From Alcanivorax sp. (GTDB lineage Bacteria; Pseudomonadota; Gammaproteobacteria; Pseudomonadales; Alcanivoracaceae), in assembly GCA_017794945.1 (NCBI GenBank), contig CP051239.1, positions 1,850,692-1,914,691 of the forward strand: 64,000 nucleotides of DNA, given 5' to 3'. Shown here one piece after another: positions 34,000-43,047 of this stretch. The notes beneath the pieces are model-generated. The model was not told where the DNA came from. It saw nothing but the letters and a program-made list of their open reading frames with translations, and made no database searches. A program made the translations under genes and the position numbers. Every line of letters starts with the position of its first letter. Within the stretch, counting starts at the first letter, position 1.

Positions 34000-35733
34000 A
34001 TGAATGACGACACTCCCAACAGCAATGACAGCCGCGTGGCGGACCAGCCTGAGGTGAAGGCGGAAGCAACCGCGGCTGACAACGGTGGCGCGAAGAAGGC
34101 CGCCGCTAAAGCGCCGCGCAAGAAAGCAGCGGCAAGGAAGGCCACCGCGAAGAAAGCGACCGCTAAAAAGGCGACCGCCAAGAAAGCCGCCGCTAAAAAG
34201 GCGAGCACGCAGCCGGCGGCGAAGAAGGCCACTGCAAAAAAAGCGGCGCCTAAAAAAGCCGCCGCCAAGCGCAAGGCAAAACCGGCCTCGGTGGTGATCG
34301 TGGGCGCCGGCTTCGCCGGGCTGGGCATGGCGATCCGGCTGAAGCAGGCGGGCGTTAATGATTTCGTGATTCTGGAGCGCGGCGACCAGGTCGGCGGCAC
34401 CTGGCGGGACAACACCTATCCGGGCGCCGCCTGCGATATTCCGTCCAATCTGTATTCCTATTCATTCGCGCCCAACCCGGAGTGGTCGCGCAGTTTCTCC
34501 GGCAGCAACGAGATTCTCGATTACATCCACTATCTGGTGGACGAATTCGATCTGGAAAAACACATTCGCTTCAACTGCAACGTCACCGATTTGTCGTTCC
34601 AGGAGAAAGCCGGCCTGTGGGAAGCCACGCTGGAGAAAGGCGAGGTGGTGCGCGGCCGCACCGCGGTGATGGCCCAGGGTCCGTTGTCCAACGCCAGTTT
34701 CCCGAACATCGAAGGGCTGGAGGAGTTCGAGGGCAAGAAGATTCACAGCGCGCGCTGGGATCACGACTACGACTTCGCCGGCAAGCGCGTGGCGGTGATC
34801 GGCACCGGCGCCAGCGGTATTCAGATCGTCCCGGAGCTGGTGAAAACCGTGGGCAAGTTGAAAGTGTTCCAGCGCACGCCGGGCTGGGTGGTGCCGCGGC
34901 CGGACTTCAAAACGCCGGACTGGCACAAGACGCTGTTCAAGAAAATTCCCGCCAGCCAGAAGGCGGTGCGCCAGGCGCTGTTCTGGACCCACGAAACCAT
35001 GGCCATGGCGGTGATCTGGAACTCGCCGCTGACCCGCGTTGCCGAGCGGCTCAGCCTGGCGCACCTGCATAACCAGGTTGAAGACGACTGGATGCGCCGG
35101 CAGTTGACCCCGGACTTCCGCATCGGCTGCAAACGGGTGCTGGTTTCCAACGACTACTATCCTGCGCTGCAGAAAGACAATGCCGAGTTGATCACCTGGC
35201 CGATCGCGCGGTTGGCGCCGAACGGCATTCGCACCTCGGACGGCGTCGAGCACCAGCTGGATTGCATCGTGTTCGCCACCGGTTTTGACGTCAGCAAAAG
35301 CGGCACGCCGTTTCCGGTCAAGGGTCTGGATGGCCGGCGGCTGGACCAGGAATGGCAGGGCGGCGCCCAGGCCTACAAGAGCATCAACGTGGCCGGCTAC
35401 CCGAACCTGTTCCTCACCTTCGGGCCGAACTCCGGTCCGGGCCACAACTCGGCGTTGGTGTATATGGAGTCCCAGCTCGACTACGCGGTGAAGGGTATTC
35501 TGCGCATCCTCGACGGCAATCTGAAAATGCTGGACGTAAAGGAGGACGTGCAGCAGCGGCACAACCAGCGCCTGCAAAAGCGCCTGGCCAAGACCAACTG
35601 GAATTCAGGCTGCAAGAGCTGGTACCTCACCGAGGACGGCTTCAACGCCACCATGTTCCCGGGCTTCGCCACCCAGTACCAAAGGCAGATGGCGCGGTTC
35701 GAGGAAAGCGATTATCAGGCGGTGCCGGCCTGA
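34000..35733 (+). CDS. BVMO 2 with histone H1-like Lys/Ala-rich N-terminal tail
   Basis: The 577-aa flavoprotein monooxygenase has an unusual extension. Residues 1-30 are acidic. Residues 31-94 are almost only Lys, Ala, Thr and Arg in AKKAT/AAKKA repeats, like bacterial H1-like or AlgP proteins. The enzyme proper starts near residue 97: GxGxxG at 102-107, DQVGGTWRDNTYPGAACD, and the BVMO fingerprint FEGKKIHSARWD at 243-254. NADPH-site GTGASGIQ follows. The same frame and start continue through the tail without interruption. The tail could bind DNA, RNA, polyphosphate or membrane; this is inference. The ribosome site is weak. Confidence 0.93.
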   Translation: MNDDTPNSNDSRVADQPEVKAEATAADNGGAKKAAAKAPRKKAAARKATAKKATAKKATAKKAAAKKASTQPAAKKATAKKAAPKKAAAKRKAKPASVVIVGAGFAGLGMAIRLKQAGVNDFVILERGDQVGGTWRDNTYPGAACDIPSNLYSYSFAPNPEWSRSFSGSNEILDYIHYLVDEFDLEKHIRFNCNVTDLSFQEKAGLWEATLEKGEVVRGRTAVMAQGPLSNASFPNIEGLEEFEGKKIHSARWDHDYDFAGKRVAVIGTGASGIQIVPELVKTVGKLKVFQRTPGWVVPRPDFKTPDWHKTLFKKIPASQKAVRQALFWTHETMAMAVIWNSPLTRVAERLSLAHLHNQVEDDWMRRQLTPDFRIGCKRVLVSNDYYPALQKDNAELITWPIARLAPNGIRTSDGVEHQLDCIVFATGFDVSKSGTPFPVKGLDGRRLDQEWQGGAQAYKSINVAGYPNLFLTFGPNSGPGHNSALVYMESQLDYAVKGILRILDGNLKMLDVKEDVQQRHNQRLQKRLAKTNWNSGCKSWYLTEDGFNATMFPGFATQYQRQMARFEESDYQAVPA

Positions 35734-35743
35734 CCTTCGGTGG

Positions 35744-36988
35744 TCAGAGCGTGAAGTAGGCGGCGGTATGGCCGCGCTGGTCGCGGGCCTTGCCCAGTTC
35801 GTCGCGGGCCACGGTGCGAAGGTGCACTTCGTCCGGCCCGTCCAGAAAGCGCATGGCCCGCCCCCAGGTCCATAGCGCGGCCAGCGGCGTGTCCGGCGTC
35901 AGCCCCATGGCGCCGAACACCTGGATCGCCCGGTCCAGGACCCGGGTCTGCAGGCGTGCCGCCACCACCTTGATGGCGGACACATCCACCCGCGCCGCCT
36001 GATTGCCGAACCGGTCGATACGCCAGGCCGCCTGCAGAACCAGCAGGCGCGCCTGGTCGATCTCCAACCGGGATTCGGCAATCCAGTCCTTGACGTTGTC
36101 GAACTCACTCAGCGGCTTACCGAAGGTGCGCCGTTCCAGAGCCCGCTCGCACATCATCTCCAAGGCCAACTCGCACTGCCCCAGGGTGCGCATGCAATGG
36201 TGTACCCGGCCCGGGCCCAGCCGCGCCTGGGCCATGGCGAAGCCTTCGCCGGCGCCGCCCAGGCGGTCGGCCACGGGGACCCTGACCTTGCGAAACACCA
36301 GCTCGCAGTGACCTTCCGGGGCGCGGTGCTGCATGACCGGGATGTTGCGCTCCACCTCGAGGCCGGGGGCGTCCATCGGCACGATCAGCATCGAATGGCG
36401 GCGGTGGGGGAGTTGCTCCGCCGCCTGGTCGTCACGGCCCAGCACAATGGCGAACCGGCAATTCGGGTGCGCGGCGCCGGTGATAAACCACTTGCGGCCG
36501 TCGATCAGATAGTCGTCCCCGTCCCGGGTAAAGGTGGTGGCGATGTTGGTGGCGTCGGAGGACGCCACATCCGGCTCGCTCATGGCGAAGCAGGAGCGGA
36601 TCTCGCCCTCCAGCAGCGGCGTCAGCCACCGATGACGCTGGGCGTCGTCGGCGAAGCGCTGCAGCAGTTCCATATTGCCGCTGTCCGGCGCGCTGCAGTT
36701 GAACACTTCCGCCGCCCACGGCAGGCGCCCCATGATTTCCGCCAGCGGCGCGTAGTCCAGGGTGCTCATGGCGGTGCCGGGTTGGTCCGCGCGCAGATCC
36801 GGCAGGAACAGGTTCCACAGGCCGTCCTCACGGGCCTGGCGCTTTAACGGCTCGAGAAGGTCCAGCGGGTAGTCACCGCCGGCGACGCGCCGGTGCCATT
36901 CGCCATTGAGCGGCAGTACACGCTGCTTGATGAAACGCTTGAGCAAATCCTGGATTTTGCTGGCGTCTTCGTCGTAGCCGAAATCCAT
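35744..36988 (-). CDS. acyl-CoA dehydrogenase (ACAD10/11-like)
   Basis: The 414-aa flavoprotein oxidises acyl-CoA to the 2-enoyl-CoA. Motifs: CFAMSEPDVASSDATNI (FAD/substrate loop), DGRKWFITGA, RRTFGKPLSEFDNVKDWIAESR (acyl-CoA dehydrogenase signature region) and QVFGAMGLTPDTPLA. C-terminal HLRTVARDELGK is typical of the subgroup related to ACAD10/11, which can act on unusual acyl-CoAs. It converges on BVMO 2 (10 bp between stops) and is divergent from BVMO 3. It probably handles the acyl products of this catabolic block. Confidence 0.92.
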   Translation of the reverse strand: MDFGYDEDASKIQDLLKRFIKQRVLPLNGEWHRRVAGGDYPLDLLEPLKRQAREDGLWNLFLPDLRADQPGTAMSTLDYAPLAEIMGRLPWAAEVFNCSAPDSGNMELLQRFADDAQRHRWLTPLLEGEIRSCFAMSEPDVASSDATNIATTFTRDGDDYLIDGRKWFITGAAHPNCRFAIVLGRDDQAAEQLPHRRHSMLIVPMDAPGLEVERNIPVMQHRAPEGHCELVFRKVRVPVADRLGGAGEGFAMAQARLGPGRVHHCMRTLGQCELALEMMCERALERRTFGKPLSEFDNVKDWIAESRLEIDQARLLVLQAAWRIDRFGNQAARVDVSAIKVVAARLQTRVLDRAIQVFGAMGLTPDTPLAALWTWGRAMRFLDGPDEVHLRTVARDELGKARDQRGHTAAYFTL

Positions 36989-37245
36989 CGCGGTCTTCCC
37001 CCGGTATTGAAATCAGCAGGGTAAAGCGGCCCCGCGCGCCGTGTTTGACGCAGGTCAAAAGCCCGCTCGATTCGCGGATCGTGCCAGCCGATTGGCCTTA
37101 GCGACGACGGAACGGCCCAGTCGGCACTTTCGGTGTCCGGCCAGCGAAGGCATTATTGCCGCCAAGAAAAGATGCCATTGAGCAATGTAAGCCTGGGCTT
37201 CGGCGACACGCACACCGCGGCGCCGGGGTGGGGCTGGAGGAAACC

Positions 37246-38739
37246 ATGTCCAACAATCATTTTGATGTGCTGATTATCGGCGCCGGTCTTTCCGGTGTCG
37301 GCGCGGCCTGCCATTTGAGCCGTCAGTCCCCGGACCGCAGCTTTGCCCTGATCGAGCGCCGCAAGCGCATCGGCGGTACCTGGGACCTGTTCCGTTACCC
37401 GGGCATCCGGTCCGATTCCGACATGTACACCCTGGGTTATAACTTCCGCCCCTGGACCGAGCCCAAGGTGCTTGCCGACGGGCCGTCGATCCGCGAATAC
37501 ATCGCCGACACCGCCGCCGAATACAACATCGACGACAAGATCTATTTCGAGCGTCGCATGGTCGACGCGGACTTCTCCACCCGCGACGGTCAGTGGACCG
37601 TGCGGGTGGAGAACGAAGGCAGCGGTGAAAGCGAGGTCTTCACCTGTCAGTTCCTGCTCTGCTGCACCGGCTACTACAACTATGACGCCGGCTACACCCC
37701 GGACTTCCCCGGCGCCGACCGGTTCAAGGGCCGCCTGGTGCATCCCCAGCAGTGGCCGGAGGATCTGGATTACAGCGGCAAGAAAGTGGTGGTGATCGGC
37801 AGTGGCGCCACCGCGGTGACCCTGGTTCCGGCCATGGCCGGTGACGCCGGGCACGTCACCATGTTGCAGCGCTCGCCGACCTACATCGCCACCGTGCCGG
37901 AGCGCGACGAACTGTCGGTGAAACTGCGCCGCTTCCTGCCGGAAATGGTGGTCTACCGCATGGCGCGGGCGCGCAACATCGGCTTGCAGCGTCTGGTGTA
38001 CCGGTTGTCCAAGCAGCGCCCGGGTCTGGTGCGCCGCGCGCTGCTGGCCGCCGCCCGCCGTCAGCTCGGCGACGACATCGACATGAAGCATTTCCGGCCC
38101 AGCTATAACCCCTGGGACGAGCGTCTGTGCGCGGTGCCCAACGGCGACCTGTTCAAGGTGCTGCGCCGCGGTGAAGCCTCCATCGTCACCGATCACATCG
38201 ACACCTTCACCGAGAACGGTATTCGCCTGAAATCCGGTGAAGAGCTGGAAGCGGATATCATCATCACCGCCACCGGTCTGGACCTGCAGCTGCTCGGCGG
38301 CGCCGAACTTTCGGTGGACGGCCAGACCCGCGAGCCCCGCGATGTGCTCGTGTACAAAGGCGTGATGCTGCGCGACGTGCCCAACATGGCCATGGTGTTC
38401 GGTTACACCAACGCCTCCTGGACCCTGAAAGCGGACATCGCCGCCGAATACGTCTGCCGGCTGCTCAACTACATGTCCCGCAAGGGGCTGCAGCAGGTCA
38501 CGCCGAAAGACCACGACGGCAGCGACACCGACAAAACCTTCCTGGACCTGCAGTCCGGCTACGTTCAGCGCGCCGCCCACCGGCTGCCGCGTCAGGGCGA
38601 CAAAGCGCCCTGGAAGGTGCTCAGCAACTACCTCTACGATCTGCCGCGCCTGCGCTACGGCCGGCTCAACGATGACGCTCTCGAGTTCGTCAAGGCGGAA
38701 GGCGGCAAACGCCGCGGCCTGGGCGTGTCACGCGGCTGA
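37246..38739 (+). CDS. BVMO 3, EtaA-like short flavin monooxygenase
   Basis: The 497-aa protein belongs to a different branch from BVMO 1 and 2. It starts MSNNHFDVLIIGAGLSG (GxGxxG at 12-17), has RIGGTWDLFRYPGIRSDSDM, and carries the fingerprint as FKGRLVHPQQWP at 160-171, the HxxxWP form seen in EtaA/EthA-like enzymes. NADPH-site GSGATAV follows. GGAGG at 37236-37240 fixes the ATG; the frame upstream to 37156 is not used. A strong terminator follows. Substrate probably a ketone or thio-compound; unknown. Confidence 0.92.
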   Translation: MSNNHFDVLIIGAGLSGVGAACHLSRQSPDRSFALIERRKRIGGTWDLFRYPGIRSDSDMYTLGYNFRPWTEPKVLADGPSIREYIADTAAEYNIDDKIYFERRMVDADFSTRDGQWTVRVENEGSGESEVFTCQFLLCCTGYYNYDAGYTPDFPGADRFKGRLVHPQQWPEDLDYSGKKVVVIGSGATAVTLVPAMAGDAGHVTMLQRSPTYIATVPERDELSVKLRRFLPEMVVYRMARARNIGLQRLVYRLSKQRPGLVRRALLAAARRQLGDDIDMKHFRPSYNPWDERLCAVPNGDLFKVLRRGEASIVTDHIDTFTENGIRLKSGEELEADIIITATGLDLQLLGGAELSVDGQTREPRDVLVYKGVMLRDVPNMAMVFGYTNASWTLKADIAAEYVCRLLNYMSRKGLQQVTPKDHDGSDTDKTFLDLQSGYVQRAAHRLPRQGDKAPWKVLSNYLYDLPRLRYGRLNDDALEFVKAEGGKRRGLGVSRG

Positions 38740-38764
38740 CGCCGGCGTGATCCACCCGCGTTGA

Positions 38765-38789
38765 ACGCCCGCCGCCCGGCGGGCGTTTT
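38765..38789 (+). terminator. rho-independent terminator after BVMO 3
   Basis: ACGCCCGCC and GGCGGGCGT form an exact stem with a GCCC loop and then TTT. It lies 25 bp beyond the BVMO 3 stop. Confidence 0.88.
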
Positions 38790-38884
38790 CGTTGGCGGGT
38801 GCTGTCATTTAGTTGTCACGGTAATTGTCGTCGGAAAAATTCATAATCGGTCTCCTCTTAGAACCGCCAACCTCGGAGCCCTTC

Positions 38885-39760
38885 ATGAGCAAAGCCGCGA
38901 CCTCCGCTTCGGATTTGCCGGGACGCCTCGCCGGCGCCGCCTGCGAACAGGACGAAACCGTACTTTCCGTGCTTGAAGGTCAGACCAGCCTGACCCCGGA
39001 CCAGGTGCACCAGGTGCGCGTGGCCGTGAAGCGGCTGCGGGCGATCTGGCGGGTGATGGCCGGTGTGGTCGACAAGAAGACCGCGCGGCGGCAGGACAAA
39101 GCCCTGCGCATGGCGGCGCGGGCCCTGGCCGGTGCCCGCGATACACAGGTCATGGGTGAAACCCTGGACGCGTTGCGCAAGGGCGCCCGCGATTACGAAA
39201 GCGACGCCATCGACGCGGTGCGCGCCCAGGCCCTGTCGGCCGAGCAGGACGTGGTGTCGCCGGCCATGCCGGAAGGGCTGGAAGGCGTGTTCCGCGCCGA
39301 CCTGTACCTGTGGCGCAACCTGAACATCGAAGCCGATAACGCGGAACTGATCAAAAAAGGCTTTGGCCGGCTCTATGCGGAAGGCCGGCAGCAAGGCCTG
39401 GAAGCGGTGGTCGAAAACCAGCCGGAGCTTTGGCACCGGTTCCGCAAGCGGGTGAAGTATCAGCTTTATCAGCTGGAACCGCTGGAAAGCGCCCTGGACG
39501 ACTCCGCCGTTTCACTGAAGGAGTTTCGCAAACTGGGCAAGCTGCTCGGCGAGTTGCACGATCTGCATGTGCTCGACGAGCACCTGCGTAAGCGCAAGAA
39601 AGACTGCCAGGATAAAGAACCGTTCGTGATCGTGCGCCAGTTGATCGCCCGGCTCGAGGCGGACCGGGTGGCGGAATGCCGCAAGCGTACCCGCCGTTGC
39701 TACAGCCTCAAGCCCAAGGCGTTCCGCAAAACCCTGGCCGGAGCCGTCGGCGCCGGCTGA
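38885..39760 (+). CDS. CHAD domain-containing protein
   Basis: The 291-aa protein is nearly all CHAD (conserved histidine alpha-helical domain): HQVRVAVKRLRAIWRVM, the paired WHRFRKRVKYQLYQLE helix and LGELHDLHVLDEHL. CHAD domains are basic, bind polyphosphate and are found on polyphosphate granules. There is no fused CYTH triphosphatase domain. The ATG at 38885 is preferred to an upstream in-frame one at 38825 because it gives a normal N-terminus and has GGAG upstream. It ends 6 bp from a convergent small gene. Confidence 0.9.
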   Translation: MSKAATSASDLPGRLAGAACEQDETVLSVLEGQTSLTPDQVHQVRVAVKRLRAIWRVMAGVVDKKTARRQDKALRMAARALAGARDTQVMGETLDALRKGARDYESDAIDAVRAQALSAEQDVVSPAMPEGLEGVFRADLYLWRNLNIEADNAELIKKGFGRLYAEGRQQGLEAVVENQPELWHRFRKRVKYQLYQLEPLESALDDSAVSLKEFRKLGKLLGELHDLHVLDEHLRKRKKDCQDKEPFVIVRQLIARLEADRVAECRKRTRRCYSLKPKAFRKTLAGAVGAG

Positions 39761-39766
39761 GCGGCT

Positions 39767-40093
39767 TTAGTCCCGCTCTTGTTCGTCCTCATCCTCTTCG
39801 GGTTCCAGATTCGGCTCGAAGGCCCGTTTCGCATCCGGCAGGGCGACGGTGTCGCCCACCGCGATGCCCTGGTGTTCGGTGAGCCGCTTACCGGTTTCCG
39901 GGTCGATCAATGCCACCACGTCCCCGTAACTGGTGCCGTCGGTGTAGGCGTCCACCCGCACCCGCGCCACCAGGCCCTGGAAACGGGCCGACAGCACGCT
40001 GCCCTTGTGGGGTGTGGGGTCGATGTTCGGGTCCTTCGCGTAGTATTCGGCGACGCTCTGATCGCCGGGCGCGTCCCATTTAATCGCTCTCAT
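39767..40093 (-). CDS. small acidic-tailed protein, unrecognised
   Basis: A 108-aa soluble protein starting MRAIKWDAPGDQSVAEYY, with a short beta-rich core (VLSARFQGLVARVRVDAYTDG) and a C-terminal acidic tail EPEEDEDEQERD. GGAG precedes the ATG. It converges on the CHAD gene. No family recognised; the acidic tail next to a basic CHAD protein is noted only as context. Confidence 0.65.
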   Translation of the reverse strand: MRAIKWDAPGDQSVAEYYAKDPNIDPTPHKGSVLSARFQGLVARVRVDAYTDGTSYGDVVALIDPETGKRLTEHQGIAVGDTVALPDAKRAFEPNLEPEEDEDEQERD

Positions 40094-40204
40094 TCACTAG
40101 ACTCCATGTGGCGTAACGCTTCACCGCACAGAGTGCGCCGCCACGCCGGCTTCGGCAACACGGAGGGCGTGCCGCAAACGCAAACTCCTGTTAAGCGCGC
40201 CGGT

Positions 40205-40939
40205 TCAGGGGCCGGTGTCCAACGCCGGGTAGTGCCGGAAGATGCCGCTTTCGTTGAACGGCTGGCGCCGTTCGGATTGCAGATACGCCTTGATGCCGGG
40301 CCGCTCGGCGACCCGCTCCACCAGCGTCAGCGTTCTGGGGGTGCGCGCCCGGTGCGTTTTCATGGCTCTCGGAAACGCGTACTGCAGCCCGCGAATAACC
40401 TGAAAAAGGGACAGGTCCGCATAGCAGTGCTCACCGCCGGCCAGATAGTCCGGCCCGGCCGGGTTCAGTGCCAGCACCCGCTCGAAATAGTCGAGAAAGC
40501 GCGGTAGCCGGTGCTGGTGGAACACCGCCGCGCGCCGGCCGGCTTCTTGTTCCTGTTGGTCGTAGAAAAGGGTCGGACCGATCGGGTGATGAATATCGTG
40601 GACCTCCGCCACCCAGTCGCTCAGCGTCAGTTGCAGACCGTGTATCCAGTAGCGCGCCGGCTCGTTGTCCGGCACCAGCGCCAGCGGCGGGCCGAGGAAC
40701 TGGAGAATATTCGCCACATGCGAAATCACCAGATTGCCGGCTTTAAGAAAGGGCGGCGCGAACGGCGGGCGCGGCGTGGCGTCCCCGTTGAGATAGCCGT
40801 CGATGGCGGGCAGGCCCAGACCGTCACGGGGGTCGCCAAGCCCCACATCGAGATACGGCGCCCCAGCATCTTCCAGGGCGAGTCGGATGAACTCGCCGCG
40901 TCCCTGGATGCCGGGCCAATAGAAGAGTTCGTAGCGCAT
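40205..40939 (-). CDS. glutathione S-transferase family protein
   Basis: The 244-aa protein has a thioredoxin-like N-terminal domain (YELFYWPGIQGRGEFIRLALEDAG, with Tyr6 and a PGIQGRGE loop like the GST catalytic region) and ends the domain with VISHVANILQFLG. The helical C-terminal domain includes CYADLSLFQVIRGL with the conserved capping Asp. ATG 40939 has GGGAGGA upstream. It is single, leftward, downstream of LysR. Substrate is unknown; detoxification of electrophiles is the family role. Confidence 0.87.
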   Translation of the reverse strand: MRYELFYWPGIQGRGEFIRLALEDAGAPYLDVGLGDPRDGLGLPAIDGYLNGDATPRPPFAPPFLKAGNLVISHVANILQFLGPPLALVPDNEPARYWIHGLQLTLSDWVAEVHDIHHPIGPTLFYDQQEQEAGRRAAVFHQHRLPRFLDYFERVLALNPAGPDYLAGGEHCYADLSLFQVIRGLQYAFPRAMKTHRARTPRTLTLVERVAERPGIKAYLQSERRQPFNESGIFRHYPALDTGP

Positions 40940-41029
40940 GGTCGTCCTCCCAGCGCGGACCCGGATGGGCTCGTCAGTGGAACGGTAGTGCAAAGCGATG
41001 GCACTGACAAATCTATTCTCGTTCCGGTT

Positions 41030-41935
41030 TCAGGGTGTGATGCCGGGCTGGTGGCGCAGCAGGTCCACCAACCAGTCGACGAACACTTTCACCTTCCCGG
41101 ACAGATGCCGGTTATGGGGATAGACCACGGACATCAGTGACGGTGCCGGCCGGTAATCGGGCAGAATTTCCAGCAACGTCCCCTGGCGCAGGTGATCCGC
41201 CAGGCCCTGCAAGGGCGCCTGGATCAAACCGAGCCCGGCCAGCCCCGCCGCGATGTAGGCCTCGGTGTTATCCGTGGTGACGCGGGCGGGCAGCGTCATC
41301 TCGCGCACCACGCCGTGCTCAAGGTATTCCCAGGGCAAGGAGCGGCCGGTGCGACCGGCATGATAGTGGACCGCCTGGTGGCCGGTCAGGTCCGCGGGCA
41401 CGGTGGGGGTGCCGAAGCGCCGCAGATAGCCGGGCGCGGCGCAACTGATCTCCTGCAGCTCCCCGACGCGGCGCGCCACCAGGCCGGAATCCGGCAACGG
41501 GCCTACCCGCAACGCGCAGTCCAGGCCCTCCTGAATCAGGTCCACGGGGCGGTCGCTGACGCCGATTTCCAGATCAAGCTCCGGGTACTGGTCGCAGAAG
41601 GCGGGCAGGGCGGGAATGATCAACAGGCGCGCCGGGCGGCCGGGCAGGTTGACCCGAAGGCGTCCGGACGGCCGCTGACCTTCAGTGAGCATCGCTTCGG
41701 TGTCGGCCAGGGCTTCCAGCAGATGCAGGCAGCGTTCGTAGTAGGCGCCGCCGTCCACGGTTACCGCCACCCGCCGGGTGGTGCGGTTAAGCAAGCGTAC
41801 GCCCAGATGCGCTTCCAGCTGCTGTATCGCCGTGGTCACGGTGGCGCGGGGCATGTCCAGGGTCTCCGCCGCGCGGGTAAAGCTGCCGGCTTCCACCACC
41901 CGGGTGAACACCTGCATGGCTTTGAAGCGGTCCAT
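41030..41935 (-). CDS. LysR family transcriptional regulator
   Basis: The 301-aa regulator starts MDRFKAMQVFTRVVE, the usual start for this subgroup; an in-frame ATG at 41956 would add seven residues. The helix-turn-helix is GSFTRAAETLDMPRATVTTAIQQLE, followed by a PBP2-type effector domain (GRLRVNLPGR...LDLEIGVSDRPVDL). It is divergent from the aldo-keto reductase at 42049 across 113 bp, which is the classical arrangement for its regulated target. Inducer is unknown. Confidence 0.92.
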   Translation of the reverse strand: MDRFKAMQVFTRVVEAGSFTRAAETLDMPRATVTTAIQQLEAHLGVRLLNRTTRRVAVTVDGGAYYERCLHLLEALADTEAMLTEGQRPSGRLRVNLPGRPARLLIIPALPAFCDQYPELDLEIGVSDRPVDLIQEGLDCALRVGPLPDSGLVARRVGELQEISCAAPGYLRRFGTPTVPADLTGHQAVHYHAGRTGRSLPWEYLEHGVVREMTLPARVTTDNTEAYIAAGLAGLGLIQAPLQGLADHLRQGTLLEILPDYRPAPSLMSVVYPHNRHLSGKVKVFVDWLVDLLRHQPGITP

Positions 41936-42048
41936 GATGCGCTCTCTATTGTTCATGAATCTGAATAGAGTTAACCATGGCAGGCGGTTTATCCGCTATT
42001 CCTGAATGGCGCAGACTGGGGCTCTCGTCATCAACAGGAGTATTGGCA

Positions 42049-43038
42049 ATGCAAGAGCGCCGTTTGGGCCGTGACGGCCCGCGAGTCTCCGCCCTGGGTT
42101 TGGGCTGCATGGGCATGAGTGATTTTTACGGAAGCCGCGACGACCGGGAGTCCATCGCCACCCTGCATGCCGCGCTGGAGCAGGGCGTCACCCTGATCGA
42201 TACCGCCGACATGTATGGTCCGTACACCAACGAGGAACTGGTCGGCAAAGCGATCACCGGACGCCGGGACCGGGTTTTCCTGGCCACCAAGTTCGGCGTG
42301 GTCCGCGACAGCGATAATCCGCATTCCCGTGGCGTCGACGGCAGCCCCGATTATGTTCGCCGTTCGGTGGAAGGCAGCCTCAAGCGCCTGGGGGTGGATC
42401 ATATCGACCTCTACTACCAGCACCGTATCGATCCGCAAGTGCCGATTGAGGACACCGTGGGCACCATGGCAAGGCTGGTCGAGGAAGGCAAAGTGCGCTA
42501 CCTGGGGCTCAGCGAAGCGGCCCCGGACACCCTGCGGCGCGCCCACCAGGTCCATCCGATCACGGCGCTGCAGATGGAGTATTCGCTTTGGACCCGGGAT
42601 GCCGAGGCCTCGATGCTTCCCCTCTGCCGGGAGCTGGGTGTCGGCCTGGTCGCCTACAGTCCTTTGGGACGAGGTTTTCTCAGCGGCGCGATCCGCTCCC
42701 CGGAGGATTTCGACAGCGACGATTTTCGCCGGCATAACCCCCGTTTCCAGGGCGATAATTTTCAACGCAACCTGGATCTGGTGGCCGGGGTGACGGCGCT
42801 TGCCGAGACCAAACAGGTGCTTCCCTCACAACTGGCGTTGGCATGGGTGCTGGCCCAGGGGGAGGACATCGTGCCGATCTTCGGCACCAAGCGGCGGCGC
42901 TATCTGCGGGAAAACCTGGGCGCCCTGGGCCTTACCCTCAGCGAAGAGGATCAACAGACCCTGGCGCGTATTTTCCCGATGGGCGCGGCCGCCGGTGAAC
43001 GGTACGGCGAAGCGGGCATGGCGACGCTGGGGCGTTGA
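42049..43038 (+). CDS. aldo/keto reductase
   Basis: The 329-aa NADPH-dependent oxidoreductase of the AKR fold starts [24 protein letters not shown]. Catalytic residues: Asp/Tyr in [13 protein letters not shown], Lys in ATKFGVV, His in LYYQHRID. The nucleotide-binding C-terminal loop is [18 protein letters not shown] precedes the ATG. It reduces aldehydes or ketones and is under the divergent LysR. Physiological substrate is unknown. Confidence 0.93.
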   Translation: MQERRLGRDGPRVSALGLGCMGMSDFYGSRDDRESIATLHAALEQGVTLIDTADMYGPYTNEELVGKAITGRRDRVFLATKFGVVRDSDNPHSRGVDGSPDYVRRSVEGSLKRLGVDHIDLYYQHRIDPQVPIEDTVGTMARLVEEGKVRYLGLSEAAPDTLRRAHQVHPITALQMEYSLWTRDAEASMLPLCRELGVGLVAYSPLGRGFLSGAIRSPEDFDSDDFRRHNPRFQGDNFQRNLDLVAGVTALAETKQVLPSQLALAWVLAQGEDIVPIFGTKRRRYLRENLGALGLTLSEEDQQTLARIFPMGAAAGERYGEAGMATLGR

Positions 43039-43047
43039 ACATCGCCC

